A stretch of DNA of 64,000 nucleotides from Microvirga arvi (lineage in GTDB: Bacteria; Pseudomonadota; Alphaproteobacteria; Rhizobiales; Beijerinckiaceae): assembly GCF_016892765.1 (NCBI RefSeq), contig NZ_JAFEMD010000004.1, forward strand, positions 62,001 to 126,000. Reading direction: 5' to 3'. Position numbers and translations under genes: made by a program. Positions 9,142 through 18,484 of the stretch are shown piece by piece (positions within the stretch are counted from its first letter, which is position 1; each line of letters begins with the position of its first letter). The notes beneath the pieces were generated by a model. That model did not search any database, was not told the DNA's origin, and saw only the letters and a program-made list of their open reading frames with translations.

Positions 9142-9717
9142 TCAGGAGGCGGATGCCTCCTGCCGTAAGGCGTGCGCATGAGCAACGAAGCCTTCGAGGT
9201 ATTTCCGGAGCTGCTCCTCGATCTTCTGGTCGGCCAGCGTACCGTCCTGATTGAACACCGTCTGCGCGCGCGACACCATCATCCGCCCTCCCGTCCACAG
9301 ATCGGCTCCCAAGGTGCGGAGCACCGGAAGCCAAGCATTCTGGGACAGGATGGTCCCGAAGCCACCAGGCGAGGCGCCGATCAGAGCAACCGGCCTGCCG
9401 CCGAAGACGCGCTTGATGTCGGCTGGCGGGCGGGAGAGCCAGTCGATGGCGTTCTTGAATACGCCGGGAATGGAGTTGTTGTATTCCGGCGTCACGAGCA
9501 GCAGCCCGTCCGCAGCGGCAATCGCCTCCTTCAGCTCTGTCACTCGCTCTGGGATCCCTTGAGTCTCTTCAAGGTCGCCATCATAAAGCGGAACGCCGCG
9601 TATGGTATCGACAACAAGCTCCGAACCCGCTGGCATCAAGCCCGCGGCGGCCCGCAAGAGTGCGGAGTTGTACGAAGCTTGGCGGAGGCTTCCCGATAGG
9701 CCAACCAGTCTCGTCAT
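9142..9717 (-). CDS. NADPH-dependent FMN reductase
   Basis: A 191-residue flavodoxin-fold oxidoreductase of the YieF/ChrR/SsuE-like group. The FMN phosphate-binding loop GLSGSLRQASYN is near the N-terminus and TPEYNNSIPGVFKNAIDW follows mid-protein. Such enzymes reduce FMN, quinones or chromate using NAD(P)H; the true substrate cannot be read from sequence. The ATG at 9717 removes an eleven-residue extension and starts right at the flavodoxin fold. Convergent with the FemAB/GNAT-like gene (two-base gap) and divergent from the HWE kinase. Confidence 0.88.
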   Translation of the reverse strand: MTRLVGLSGSLRQASYNSALLRAAAGLMPAGSELVVDTIRGVPLYDGDLEETQGIPERVTELKEAIAAADGLLLVTPEYNNSIPGVFKNAIDWLSRPPADIKRVFGGRPVALIGASPGGFGTILSQNAWLPVLRTLGADLWTGGRMMVSRAQTVFNQDGTLADQKIEEQLRKYLEGFVAHAHALRQEASAS

Positions 9718-9957
9718 GATGGCCCGATCCTCCAAGCTCCGCGTCCTCAAGGGAGGTTAGCGTCCCGACAGGTCATGTCAAACCCAAAGCGAGGCTGGCC
9801 ATCCGACCCGTGCGAGACGCGTCAGCAGGCCTCAAGACAGCCACTAGAAATCACGCGACATCAGTTCATATGTGGACTATGCACCAGCGACCCTCCTGTC
9901 GAACTCTCCGACATTCATGAACTGTCCTCTCCCATACCCCTCTCGCGAGTTTGCTTG

Positions 9958-11919
9958 ATGCATCAGCGTTTCAAGCCACAGCCGGATTTTCTCGGCGATG
10001 GTGGAGTCATGGGAGAGCGCATCCGCCATCACGATTGGTCGGCAACGCCGGTCGGACCGATCGAGGCATGGCCGCATTCCCTGCGCACGGCCGTGGGTAT
10101 GATGCTCCATTCCAAGTTCCCCACCTATCTGGTGTGGGGTCGCGACCTGACGAGCTTCTACAACGATGCTTATGTGCCGATTCTGGGGGCAAAGCCGGAG
10201 GCGCTGGGTCAGCCCTTCCGTGACGTATGGGGGGAAGCCTGGGATGTGGTCGGGCCGATCGCAGAGAAAGCTCTCCTCGGCCAGGCAAGCTATTTCGAAG
10301 ACCTGCCGATCATGATCGAGCGCAATGGCTATCCCGAGCAGACCTGGTGGACCTTCTCCTACGGCCCTATCCACAACGAGGCGGGTGATGTCGCCGGCAT
10401 CATGTGCATCGTTCATGAGACGACCGCGAAGGTTCAGAGTGAGCAGAGGCTTGAATTTCTCGTTCGGTTGAGTGACCGCCTTCGCAGCCTCAACGAGCCG
10501 ATCGAGGTGATTACCGCCGCTCAGGAAATGCTAGGCGAACATCTCCAGACCAGTCGTGTCGGTTATGGTGAGGTTGAAGAAACGGCCCGCTACTTCACCA
10601 CAGAGCGGAACTGGACGGACGGCACGGTCGCTCATCACACCGGGACCCATGACCTGGCGGCTTTCGGGCCCGAGATCCACAGCGCTCTAAAGCGGGCAGA
10701 GCCTCTGGTCGTCCATGACGTTTCGACCGATCCCCGCACCAATTCACCCGCGCACCTCGCTGCCTTCGCCGCCCTGGAATTCTCTGCGGTCGTCACCGTG
10801 AGCCTGATCAAGCGAGGGCACATGGTGGCAGCCCTCTACGTTCATAACCGAACTCCCCGGCTCTGGAATGACAACGAAGTCAAGCTCATTCAGGATGTGG
10901 CTGAGCGGACCTGGGATGCGGTCGAGCGGGCTCGCTCCGAAGCAGCCCTGCGCAAGAGCGAGGAGCGGCTGCAGCTCGCTGTCGAAGCGTCCGGCGTCGT
11001 CGGCACCTGGGACTGGGACGTGACGTCCAATCTCATCTATGCAGATGAGCGCTTTGCCACCCTTTTCGGAGTCGATCCCGAAACCGCAGCAGCAGGCACT
11101 CCGATTGCGAACTTCATGGACGGCGTTCACCCGGACGACCGCGGCAGAATCCGAAAGCAGATCGGCGAGGCGGTCGATACGGGCGGCCACTACGCCGCCG
11201 AGTATCGCACCATCGCCAAGGATGGACAGATCCACTGGGTGTCAGCCCAGGGGCGCTGCTATCATGTCGCTGGGCAGCCGGTTCGCTTCCCAGGGGTTAT
11301 CGTCGACATTACCGAGCGAAAGCGCGCGGAGGAGCACCGGGAGCTTCTGATCCATGAGCTGAACCACCGGGTGAAGAACACGCTGGCTACCGTCCAATCC
11401 ATCGCTTCCCAGACCCTGCGCAATGCCGGCGCCATGGAGGAAGCCCGCTCCGCCATGGAGTCGCGCCTGCTCGCCCTGTCCCGAGCCCACGACGTGCTCA
11501 CGCGGGAGAACTGGGAAAGCGCGGGCCTCCTCGAGATCGTCAGGGAAGCCATGGCTCCCTACCGCCACGAGCGTGAGAAGCGCATTCACATGGAAGGCCC
11601 GGATGTACGCCTGTCGCCTCGCATGGCGCTGGCCATTGCCATGGCCTTGCAGGAGTTGGCCACCAACGCCGTGAAGTATGGCGCTCTTTCCGACACCGTC
11701 GGCGAGGTGCGGATCCTCTGGTCGGTGCGCGAGCAACCGGAAAAGCTTCTGCACCTCACCTGGTCCGAGATCAACGGTCCGAAGGTCGGCGTCCCAAAGC
11801 GCCGCGGCTTCGGCAGTCGGCTCATCGAGCGGAGCCTCGCTCACGATCTCAATGGCCGTGCGAAGATCGACTTCGCGCCGACGGGGGTCATCTGCACCGT
11901 GGATGCTCCCCTGATCTGA
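9958..11919 (+). CDS. HWE-family sensor histidine kinase (PAS-GAF-PAS)
   Basis: A 653-residue soluble sensor kinase. In order: a PAS-like domain (about residues 35-150), a GAF domain (about 165-320), a second PAS domain ending in VDITERKRAEEH, and a dimerisation/phosphorylation helix with the HELNHRVKNTLA phospho-acceptor box. The ATPase part keeps LQELATNAVKYGA and closes with RGFGSRLIERS. The His box, the short N-box and the missing F-box place it in the HWE/HisKA_2 class, which often feeds PhyR-type general-stress signalling or light responses. No membrane segments. No cognate regulator is adjacent. The ATG at 9958 is preferred; an upstream ATG (9775) would add 61 unrelated residues. Confidence 0.85.
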   Translation: MHQRFKPQPDFLGDGGVMGERIRHHDWSATPVGPIEAWPHSLRTAVGMMLHSKFPTYLVWGRDLTSFYNDAYVPILGAKPEALGQPFRDVWGEAWDVVGPIAEKALLGQASYFEDLPIMIERNGYPEQTWWTFSYGPIHNEAGDVAGIMCIVHETTAKVQSEQRLEFLVRLSDRLRSLNEPIEVITAAQEMLGEHLQTSRVGYGEVEETARYFTTERNWTDGTVAHHTGTHDLAAFGPEIHSALKRAEPLVVHDVSTDPRTNSPAHLAAFAALEFSAVVTVSLIKRGHMVAALYVHNRTPRLWNDNEVKLIQDVAERTWDAVERARSEAALRKSEERLQLAVEASGVVGTWDWDVTSNLIYADERFATLFGVDPETAAAGTPIANFMDGVHPDDRGRIRKQIGEAVDTGGHYAAEYRTIAKDGQIHWVSAQGRCYHVAGQPVRFPGVIVDITERKRAEEHRELLIHELNHRVKNTLATVQSIASQTLRNAGAMEEARSAMESRLLALSRAHDVLTRENWESAGLLEIVREAMAPYRHEREKRIHMEGPDVRLSPRMALAIAMALQELATNAVKYGALSDTVGEVRILWSVREQPEKLLHLTWSEINGPKVGVPKRRGFGSRLIERSLAHDLNGRAKIDFAPTGVICTVDAPLI

Positions 11920-11924
11920 AGCCT

Positions 11925-11963
11925 AAAGAAAAGGCCGCACCGGAATGTGGTCCCGTGCGGCCT
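11925..11963 (-). terminator. Rho-independent terminator of the clpA operon
   Basis: Arms AGGCCGCAC (11932-11940) and GTGCGGCCT (11955-11963) form a nine-pair stem. Read on the minus strand it is followed by TTTTCTTT. It lies just past the small membrane gene downstream of clpA and also faces the end of the HWE kinase gene. Confidence 0.75.
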
Positions 11964-11989
11964 CATGAATTCAGCTGAAAAGACTGTAA

Positions 11990-12244
11990 TCAAAGACTGG
12001 CTAGAATAGCCTCGATGCCTTCCATGATCGCCTGCGGCGAGGTCCCGAGCGCGTTCAGGCCGACGTCCAGGGCCCAATAGCAACCAATGAGGATGACCGG
12101 AACGAGGACCCAACCCATGACCTCCTCGAACCAGACGCGACGGCGACGGCGCTGGTAGCGCTTTTCGCGCCATGACAGCTTCGCCGCCGGAGCCTCCAGA
12201 GTACGAGAGGCCTGCAGGGGCCCCTCGTGGATTTCAGTCGTCAT
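11990..12244 (-). CDS. small membrane protein downstream of clpA
   Basis: An 84-residue protein with a basic N-terminal half (REKRYQRRRRR, about residues 26-36) and one hydrophobic segment (about 42-62), suggesting a single-pass inner-membrane protein with a positive cytoplasmic side. I do not recognise a family. Its start overlaps the clpA stop by four bases, so it is translationally coupled to clpA, and a terminator follows it. The coupling supports a real gene rather than chance. Confidence 0.6.
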   Translation of the reverse strand: MTTEIHEGPLQASRTLEAPAAKLSWREKRYQRRRRRVWFEEVMGWVLVPVILIGCYWALDVGLNALGTSPQAIMEGIEAILASL

Positions 12245-14703
12245 GCTCTCACCAACGGAACTTTCGGAACGGTACGGACGCCACCGCCTCCATTACCATC
12301 GGATCCTTTCGGCTTCACCGCTTTTTTCGTCTTCGTCGAAGCGGACTTCGCCTTGGGCTTCTTCTTGGCGTTCGTCACGACCTTCTCGGGCTTCGGCTTC
12401 ACCGGGCCTTCGACATATTCGAAGCCAAGGCTCTGCAGGCCGATCTCGTCGGTCTTGACGATGACCTTGACCGCCCCGCCCTCCTTGAGGCGGCCGAACA
12501 GCACCTCGTCCGCCAGGGGCGTCTTGATAGTCGACTGGATCAGGCGGCCCATGGGGCGGGCGCCCATGGCCTCGTCATAGCCATGCTCGACCAGCCAGTC
12601 ACGGGCTTCGTCGGTAAGCTCGATCGACACGTTGCGGTCGGCGAGCTGGGCATCCAGCTGCATGACGAACTTGTCGACGACCTTCTGGACCACTTCCTTC
12701 GGCAGATGCCCGAAGGAGATGATGGCGTCGAGGCGGTTGCGGAACTCCGGCGTGAACAGCTTGTTCACGGCCTCCGTGTCGTCGCCTTCCCGCTTGGTGC
12801 GGGTGAAGCCGTAGGCCGGGCGGGCCATGTCGGCGGCACCCGCATTCGTGGTCATGATGATGATCACGTTGCGGAAATCGACTTGCTTGCCGTTGTGGTC
12901 CGTCAGCTTCCCGTGGTCCATGACCTGGAGCAGGATGTTGAACAGGTCCGGATGCGCCTTCTCGATCTCGTCGAGCAGGAGCACGCAGTGCGGATGCTGG
13001 TCGATGCCGTCGGTCAGCAGGCCGCCCTGGTCGAAGCCCACATAGCCGGGAGGCGCGCCGATCAGGCGGCTGACCGTGTGGCGCTCCATGTACTCAGACA
13101 TGTCGAAACGCAGGAGCTCGACGCCCAGGGAAACGGCCAGCTGCTTGGCCACTTCGGTCTTGCCGACGCCCGTGGGACCGGCGAAGAGATAGGAACCGAT
13201 GGGCTTTTCCGCGTCGCGCAGGCCGGCACGGGCTAGCTTGATGGCCGATGACAGCGCCTCGATGGCCTTGTCCTGCCCATAGACGACCCGCTTGAGGGTC
13301 TCCTGCAGGTGCGCGAGCACCTCCGCGTCGTCCTTCGACACGGTCTTGGGCGGAATGCGGGCCATGGTGGCGATGGTCGCTTCGATCTCCTTGATGCCGA
13401 TGGTCTTCTTGCGACGACCCTCCGGCAGGAGCATCTGCGACGCGCCGGTCTCGTCGATCACGTCGATCGCCTTGTCCGGCAGCTTCCGGTCGTTGATGTA
13501 GCGGGCGGACAGCTCCACCGCCGCCTTCACGGCGTCGTTGGTGTACTTGAGCTTGTGGAAGTCCTCGAAATAGGGCTTCAGGCCCTTCACGATCTCGATG
13601 GCATCCGGCACGGATGGCTCGTTGACGTCGATCTTCTGGAAGCGACGGACGAGGGCCCGATCCTTCTCGAAATACTGGCGGTACTCCTTGTAGGTGGTCG
13701 AGCCGATGCAGCGGAGCGTTCCCTGCGCCAAGGCCGGCTTCAGCAGGTTCGAGGCATCCATCGCGCCGCCCGACGTGGCGCCGGCGCCGATCACCGTATG
13801 GATCTCATCGATGAACATGATGGCGTTCGGATGCTGTTCGATCTCCTTCATCACCTGCTTGAGGCGCTCCTCGAAGTCGCCGCGGTAGCGGGTGCCGGCC
13901 AGCAGCGTGCCCATGTCGAGGGCAAAGACGGTGGCGCCTTTGAGAACTTCGGGCACCTCGCCCTGGATGATCTTGCGGGCCAAGCCTTCCGCGATGGCGG
14001 TCTTGCCGACGCCGGGATCGCCGACGAGGAGCGGGTTGTTCTTCTGCCGGCGGCAGAGGACCTGGATGGTGCGCTGGACTTCCGACTCACGGCCGATCAG
14101 CGGATCGATCCGGCCTTCCTTCGCCTTCTTGTTGAGGTTGACGCAGTAAGCCTCGAGCGCATCGCCCTTTTTCTTGGCTCGCGCATCCCCCTCTTCCTGG
14201 GTCGGGCGCTCGGTCGACGATTCCTCCTCGGATCCACGCGGAGAGCGGCTCTCCGTGAGGCCCGGGCGCTTGGCAATGCCGTGGCTGATGTAGTTGACCG
14301 CGTCGTAGCGGGTCATGTCCTGCTCCTGCAGGAAGTAGGCCGCATGGCTCTCCCGCTCGGCGAAGATGGCCACGAGCACGTTGGCGCCCGTCACTTCATC
14401 CCGCCCCGAGGACTGGACATGGATCACCGCACGCTGGATCACGCGCTGGAAGCCGGCCGTCGGCTTGGAATCCTGGCGTCCGTCCGCGACGAGGTTGGCA
14501 AGTTCGCTGTCGACATAGTCCACCAGATTGCGGCGGAGGATCTCGAGATCGACATTGCAGGCCCGCATGACGGCCGCTGCATCCTGGTCATCGATCAGGG
14601 CCAGGAGAAGGTGTTCGAGGGTTGCATATTCATGGCGGCGCTCGCCGGCAAGAGCGAGGGCTCGGTGAAGGGCTTGTTCAAGACTGCGAGAAAAGCTCGG
14701 CAA
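12241..14703 (-). CDS. clpA: ATP-dependent Clp protease ATP-binding subunit ClpA
   Basis: An 820-residue AAA+ unfoldase that feeds substrates to ClpP. The N-domain (about residues 1-140) binds ClpS. D1 has the Walker A GDPGVGKT and D2 has GPTGVGKTE with [12 protein letters not shown]. The ClpP-docking loop, Ile-Gly-Leu in E. coli ClpA, reads Tyr-Gly-Phe here (ARPAYGFTR). A Lys/Ala/Pro-rich tail of about 55 residues follows the D2 small domain and is longer than in E. coli (758 residues). It lies 28 bp downstream of clpS in the same direction. Confidence 0.95.
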   Translation of the reverse strand: MPSFSRSLEQALHRALALAGERRHEYATLEHLLLALIDDQDAAAVMRACNVDLEILRRNLVDYVDSELANLVADGRQDSKPTAGFQRVIQRAVIHVQSSGRDEVTGANVLVAIFAERESHAAYFLQEQDMTRYDAVNYISHGIAKRPGLTESRSPRGSEEESSTERPTQEEGDARAKKKGDALEAYCVNLNKKAKEGRIDPLIGRESEVQRTIQVLCRRQKNNPLLVGDPGVGKTAIAEGLARKIIQGEVPEVLKGATVFALDMGTLLAGTRYRGDFEERLKQVMKEIEQHPNAIMFIDEIHTVIGAGATSGGAMDASNLLKPALAQGTLRCIGSTTYKEYRQYFEKDRALVRRFQKIDVNEPSVPDAIEIVKGLKPYFEDFHKLKYTNDAVKAAVELSARYINDRKLPDKAIDVIDETGASQMLLPEGRRKKTIGIKEIEATIATMARIPPKTVSKDDAEVLAHLQETLKRVVYGQDKAIEALSSAIKLARAGLRDAEKPIGSYLFAGPTGVGKTEVAKQLAVSLGVELLRFDMSEYMERHTVSRLIGAPPGYVGFDQGGLLTDGIDQHPHCVLLLDEIEKAHPDLFNILLQVMDHGKLTDHNGKQVDFRNVIIIMTTNAGAADMARPAYGFTRTKREGDDTEAVNKLFTPEFRNRLDAIISFGHLPKEVVQKVVDKFVMQLDAQLADRNVSIELTDEARDWLVEHGYDEAMGARPMGRLIQSTIKTPLADEVLFGRLKEGGAVKVIVKTDEIGLQSLGFEYVEGPVKPKPEKVVTNAKKKPKAKSASTKTKKAVKPKGSDGNGGGGVRTVPKVPLVRA

Positions 14704-14731
14704 CGGCTTGTCCTTTATGAGCGGGGCTCGG

Positions 14732-15124
14732 CTAATTCTTTTCCATTACACATTGCAGAGGATGCTGGTGCTTTCGGGCGAAATCCATCACCTGGGTCAC
14801 CTTGGTCTCGGCAATTTCGTACGTAAAAACTCCACATTCCCCGACACCGTTCTGGTGTACGTGCAGCATGATCCGGGTGGCATCCTCACGGTTCTTGTTG
14901 AAGAAGCGCTCCAGCACGTGCACCACGAACTCCATCGGGGTGTAATCATCGTTCAAGAGGAGAACGCGGTAAAGGTTAGGCCGTTTCGTGCGCGGCTTGG
15001 TTTTCGTGATGATGGCCGTGTTGGAGCGACCGCCATCATCGCCTCCAGGAGGCTGTGACCCGCCGGCAGCCGAGATCGGACGCTGATCCGACAGAGTCAA
15101 AGTACCTTGAGCTAACCGCAGCAT
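14732..15124 (-). CDS. clpS: ATP-dependent Clp protease adaptor ClpS
   Basis: A 130-residue adaptor that hands N-degron substrates to ClpA. The conserved fold is seen from about residue 48: [17 protein letters not shown] (N-degron pocket), then the [16 protein letters not shown] stretch and the C-terminal CVMEKN. The N-terminal ~45 residues are low-complexity and would be the flexible ClpA-binding arm. I chose the ATG at 15124; the open frame continues to 15334, but that part is not ClpS-like. clpA follows. Confidence 0.88.
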   Translation of the reverse strand: MLRLAQGTLTLSDQRPISAAGGSQPPGGDDGGRSNTAIITKTKPRTKRPNLYRVLLLNDDYTPMEFVVHVLERFFNKNREDATRIMLHVHQNGVGECGVFTYEIAETKVTQVMDFARKHQHPLQCVMEKN

Positions 15125-15289
15125 CGTCGAACGACCGCCCCTTCTGTTCGCCTTGGCCCTGACCTGTGGCCCGCATCCCGGTTCAAGCCAGAACCCATAG
15201 CCCAATCTATAGTCGCTCCATTCGGTTCGCCAGATCAACCAGATGGGTGGTCGCAGCCTTGATGAAAAGAGCGACATCTTAGTCACGCC

Positions 15290-15321
15290 TTCGCGAGTGC
15301 CCCATGTTCGCGAGTGCCCCA
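15290..15321. repeat. short tandem repeat, two copies
   Basis: TTCGCGAGTGCCCCA occurs at 15290-15304 and again at 15307-15321, a 17-bp period. It lies in the intergenic stretch between phasin and clpS. No function is evident. Confidence 0.5.
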
Positions 15322-15361
15322 ACGGAGCGGCCAAGCTTCCGGCGCATGGCAGCCCAACGCG

Positions 15362-15385
15362 AAACGCCCGGCACGAGGCCAGGCG
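15362..15385 (-). terminator. probable phasin terminator
   Basis: On the minus strand CGCCTGGC-CTCGT-GCCGGGCG pairs over eight positions (one G-U) and is followed by TTTCG. The T-run is short, so this is a moderate call. It lies 34 bases after the phasin stop. Confidence 0.5.
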
Positions 15386-15418
15386 CTTTATCCCAAAGGG
15401 ATGCAGAGGCTCTTTGGT

Positions 15419-15748
15419 TTAGGCCGCCTTGGAGAGGAGCCCCTCGTAAGGCTTCAACGTCTCGGTGGCGAGAGTGGAATAGAGCGAGCCGATCTTGGCC
15501 GACTGGCTGACGAGGCTGTCATAAGCGCCCCGCATATAGGCCGTCTGGATCTCGACCGCCTTGTCGAGAGTCTGGACGCCGATCAGCTTCTCGAGCGTGG
15601 AGGAGGTCTGCTCGAAGGACTTGCGGGCGAATTCAGCCGTCTCGGTGGCAATCGCCTGGGAGTTGCTGGAGAAAGCGCCGAGCGCCTTCATGGTGGCATC
15701 CAGGTTGTCCTGGCCGAATTTCTGAATCTGGGTGAACGGCTGAAGCAT
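15419..15748 (-). CDS. phasin family protein
   Basis: A 109-residue amphipathic helical protein of the Phasin_2 type that coats polyhydroxyalkanoate granules. Recognised from FTQIQKFGQDNLDATMKALGAFS at the N-terminus and the regular heptad-like pattern through to KPYEGLLSKAA. The ATG at 15748 is preceded by GAGG; the longer frame to 15859 runs back over the operator sites and is not real coding sequence. Two inverted repeats resembling PhaR operators lie 65-115 bp upstream, which fits granule-responsive control. Confidence 0.85.
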   Translation of the reverse strand: MLQPFTQIQKFGQDNLDATMKALGAFSSNSQAIATETAEFARKSFEQTSSTLEKLIGVQTLDKAVEIQTAYMRGAYDSLVSQSAKIGSLYSTLATETLKPYEGLLSKAA

Positions 15749-15813
15749 TGTGAACCTCGACAATAAGGCGTTAGGATAGGTGTTGGCGCCACTGGAGAGC
15801 CGACGGATGGCAA

Positions 15814-15862
15814 TATGTGCACTGCACAATAATTTGTCAAGTTCTATTGTGCACCGCACAAT
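15814..15862. promoter_or_regulatory. tandem palindromic operators, probable PhaR sites
   Basis: Site 1 is TATGTGC-ACT-GCACAAT (15814-15830, one mismatch between arms). Site 2 is ATTGTGC-ACC-GCACAAT (15846-15862, perfect 7-bp arms). The centres are 32 bp apart, about three helical turns, on one face of the DNA. GC-paired TTGTGC/GCACAA half-sites upstream of a phasin gene suggest PhaR, the repressor released by PHA granules. The repressor identity is inferred. Confidence 0.6.
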
Positions 15863-16011
15863 AAGTCCCCTGATTCTGGCAAGGAATCGTCCCCGTTAAC
15901 CCCCCCGTAACCGCAACCTCTTACCGTCAGAACATGTGTTGCGCCGGCAACGGTTCCTCTCAGAGAGCCGGGCGCGAGGGCCTAAAACCAAACGAAACAG
16001 GGATTTTGAGT

Positions 16012-17616
16012 ATGAATTCGGTTTGGATGGGACACCGAAAGGCGTGGACTCTCGTTGGTATCGTTGCGTCATTTGCGATCACGATCACCTCTCCCGCTGA
16101 AGCAGCCCGCCGCAGGGCTCCTGCAGGGGGCGGCTACAGCCCCCTCGCCGCGTCGATCGTCGTCGACGCCAAGACGGGTAAGATCCTCCAGGGTGAAAAT
16201 ATCGACGAGCCCCGCATTCCTGCCTCCATCACCAAGGTGATGAGCCTCTACCTGCTGTTCGAGCAGCTCGAGCGCGGCCGGATGCGCCTCGATACTCCCC
16301 TGACGGTTTCGTCCTATGCCGCCAGCCAGCCGCCGACCAAGCTCGGTCTGCGGCCTGGCTCGACCATCGAGGTCGACGATGCCATCAAGGCTATGGTCAC
16401 CCTCTCCGCCAATGACGTCTCGGTCGTGGTGGCCGAGAATATTGCCGGTTCGGAAGATGCCTTTGCGCAGATGATGACCCGCAAAGCCAGGGAGCTCGGC
16501 ATGAGCTCCAGCGCCTTCTACAACCCGCACGGATTGCCCCATTCTCCCGCAAACATCACGACGGCCCGCGATCTGTCGATCCTCGGTCGGGCGATCCAGG
16601 ATCGCTTCCCGAAGTACTTCGCCTATTTCCAGACCAGCTCCTTCCAGTATGGCAGCCGCACCATCCGCGGCCATAACCGCCTCCTGGGCAAGGTCGAGGG
16701 CGTGGACGGGATCAAGACCGGCTATACCCGCCTGTCGGGCTTCAACCTGCTGACCTCGGTCAACACCGATACGCGCAGCATCGTTGCCGTTGTGCTCGGC
16801 GGCCGCTCCGGCGCCTCGCGCGACCAGAAGATGGCAGCTCTCATCGACAATCACCTGCCCCGTGCCTATGCCGGCGCCCGCATCGCCCCGCCGGTAGTCG
16901 AAGGCTCCCCACAGCCTTCGATGGTCGCCGAGGCTCCGGCCCCGCGTCCGGTCGAGCCTGCCCCCACTCAGGCTCCCGTGCGCGTGGCTTCCGCCACGCC
17001 GCAGGCTCCCGTCGCTCAGGCTACGACCCCTCAGCCTGCGCCTGAGCGCAAGCCGCTCGACCTGAATACCCTGCGTCCGGTGGTGGCATCGGCCACCGGC
17101 GCGAGTTCCACCACGACCCCCTCCTCCACCTCCTCGGTGCGCTGGCAGAAAGGTCAGGAGCCGCTGCCCCTGAACGCTCAGGCCTATGCGGCCCTGCCAT
17201 CCCAGGCCGCTCCGGCACAGATCCCCGCCTCGCAGAAGGCCGCCCTCCAGGCCAAGATCGAGGCAAAGTCTGTCGAGCCGGCTCCGGCCGCATCCGCCCC
17301 GGCGGCAACGAAGACCACCTCGCTCAAGGCCGAGGATATGGAGCCAAAGAAGGTCGAACGTCCGGCCATGGCGGGTTGGGTGATCCAGCTCGGCGCCACG
17401 GATGACGAGGACAAGGCGAAGGAGATGCTCGACACCGCACGCAGCCGCTTCGGCAAGGTCCTCGGCAAGGCCTCGCCCTTCACGGAGAAGGTCAACGTCG
17501 ACGGCAGCACCCTCTACCGCGCCCGCTTCTCCGGCTTCTCGGAATCGGATGACGCTGCAAAGGTCTGCAAGCAGATCAAGAAGAGCGGCATGAACTGCTT
17601 CGCCGCCCGCGGCTGA
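16012..17616 (+). CDS. D-alanyl-D-alanine carboxypeptidase with SPOR domain
   Basis: A 534-residue penicillin-binding protein of the DacA/DacC (S11) family that trims the terminal D-Ala from peptidoglycan stem peptides. The catalytic set is Ser72-x-x-Lys75 (SITK), Ser132-Ala-Asn134 and Lys235-Thr-Gly237. A signal sequence covers about residues 11-32. After the catalytic domain (to about 300) comes an Ala/Pro-rich linker. A SPOR peptidoglycan-binding domain occupies the last ~75 residues and would direct it to septal glycan. The ATG at 16012 is preferred over an upstream ATG at 15934. Confidence 0.9.
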   Translation: MNSVWMGHRKAWTLVGIVASFAITITSPAEAARRRAPAGGGYSPLAASIVVDAKTGKILQGENIDEPRIPASITKVMSLYLLFEQLERGRMRLDTPLTVSSYAASQPPTKLGLRPGSTIEVDDAIKAMVTLSANDVSVVVAENIAGSEDAFAQMMTRKARELGMSSSAFYNPHGLPHSPANITTARDLSILGRAIQDRFPKYFAYFQTSSFQYGSRTIRGHNRLLGKVEGVDGIKTGYTRLSGFNLLTSVNTDTRSIVAVVLGGRSGASRDQKMAALIDNHLPRAYAGARIAPPVVEGSPQPSMVAEAPAPRPVEPAPTQAPVRVASATPQAPVAQATTPQPAPERKPLDLNTLRPVVASATGASSTTTPSSTSSVRWQKGQEPLPLNAQAYAALPSQAAPAQIPASQKAALQAKIEAKSVEPAPAASAPAATKTTSLKAEDMEPKKVERPAMAGWVIQLGATDDEDKAKEMLDTARSRFGKVLGKASPFTEKVNVDGSTLYRARFSGFSESDDAAKVCKQIKKSGMNCFAARG

Positions 17617-17633
17617 GACGGATTTTACAGTCA

Positions 17634-17665
17634 CTGAGACGGTGCGTGTGTGTGCACCGTCTCAG
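17634..17665. terminator. hairpin between convergent genes
   Basis: Perfect 12-bp arms CTGAGACGGTGC (17634-17645) and GCACCGTCTCAG (17654-17665) with a GT-repeat loop. It lies between the carboxypeptidase and the J-domain gene. No T-tract, so it acts as a terminator only by position. Confidence 0.5.
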
Positions 17666-17694
17666 CTTAAGACAACCGGATCGCGCGTGGAGTA

Positions 17695-18405
17695 TCAGCG
17701 ATGTCGGCCCAGCAAGACTTCTCTAGCCTCGTTGACGCGGGCCGCGAGGTACGCCGTCCCTCCCTGGTCGGGGTGCAGCTTCTTCATCAGCGTGCGGTGC
17801 GCTTTCCGGACCTCATCGAGGCCCGCGCCCGGCTGAAGCCCCAGGATCTGATAGGCTTCTTCTTTCGTCATTACGCCCGACTGCGCATGAGTGCGCGTCC
17901 GCGTGTCACGATCTCCCTGAGCGTTTTCACGCCAGCCGGCAAACCGGCGATCAAGATAAGCTTCTAGCAGCGGAACGCCCTGTGGATCGTGAGCCATGCA
18001 CTCGTCGTAGACACGGCGCAGGCTCTGCGGGTCGAGGCTGGACAGGCGCCGGCCCGCGAAGGCTCCGACCAGGATGCTGCCCTCGACGGCACCGGTCGCA
18101 TGGTCGATTTCCATCTCGATCATCGCTGAGCGGATGCGGGAGTAGCGGCCCGGTTGGGGCTGAAGCCGGCTCCAGGGTCCAGGAAGTTTGAGGACGTTCC
18201 ATCCGAGCGCCCAGGCTCCAAGCCCGCCAATGAGGAGCGCAAGGCCTAGTTGGCCTTTGGCGCCCACCAACACGGCCGCACCCAACGCGGCAACTCCGCC
18301 TATGGTCCTGACAGCCTTCGCCAAAGCCTTCGGGTCGGTACGTGTGTAAGTCTTGCCTAGCCACCACAGAAGAGCGACCGCGGCGATTCCGAAAAGAAGC
18401 ATCAT
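17695..18405 (-). CDS. membrane-anchored J-domain protein
   Basis: A ~236-residue protein with two or three N-terminal hydrophobic segments (about residues 1-15 and 35-70). A central domain follows, and a C-terminal J domain (about the last 60 residues) carries the diagnostic HPD in MKKLHPDQGG. The HPD motif stimulates DnaK ATPase activity, so this is a membrane-tethered DnaK co-chaperone of the DnaJ/Pam18-like kind seen in alphaproteobacteria. The paired ATGs at 18405/18402 are the likely start. Convergent with the carboxypeptidase gene. Confidence 0.82.
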   Translation of the reverse strand: MMLLFGIAAVALLWWLGKTYTRTDPKALAKAVRTIGGVAALGAAVLVGAKGQLGLALLIGGLGAWALGWNVLKLPGPWSRLQPQPGRYSRIRSAMIEMEIDHATGAVEGSILVGAFAGRRLSSLDPQSLRRVYDECMAHDPQGVPLLEAYLDRRFAGWRENAQGDRDTRTRTHAQSGVMTKEEAYQILGLQPGAGLDEVRKAHRTLMKKLHPDQGGTAYLAARVNEAREVLLGRHR

Positions 18406-18484
18406 AGTTCTACGTCCCCACCCCAACATGTGGGCCGGGATGGGGCGGATGTAAATTGCCGGCTTGAAGAATGGATTGCGAGAC

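Noticed and set aside
13309-14826. A 505-codon open frame on the plus strand
   Set aside because: Antisense to clpA with no domain signal.
16069-17634. A 521-codon open frame on the minus strand
   Set aside because: Antisense to the carboxypeptidase, composition Gly/Arg-rich, no domain.
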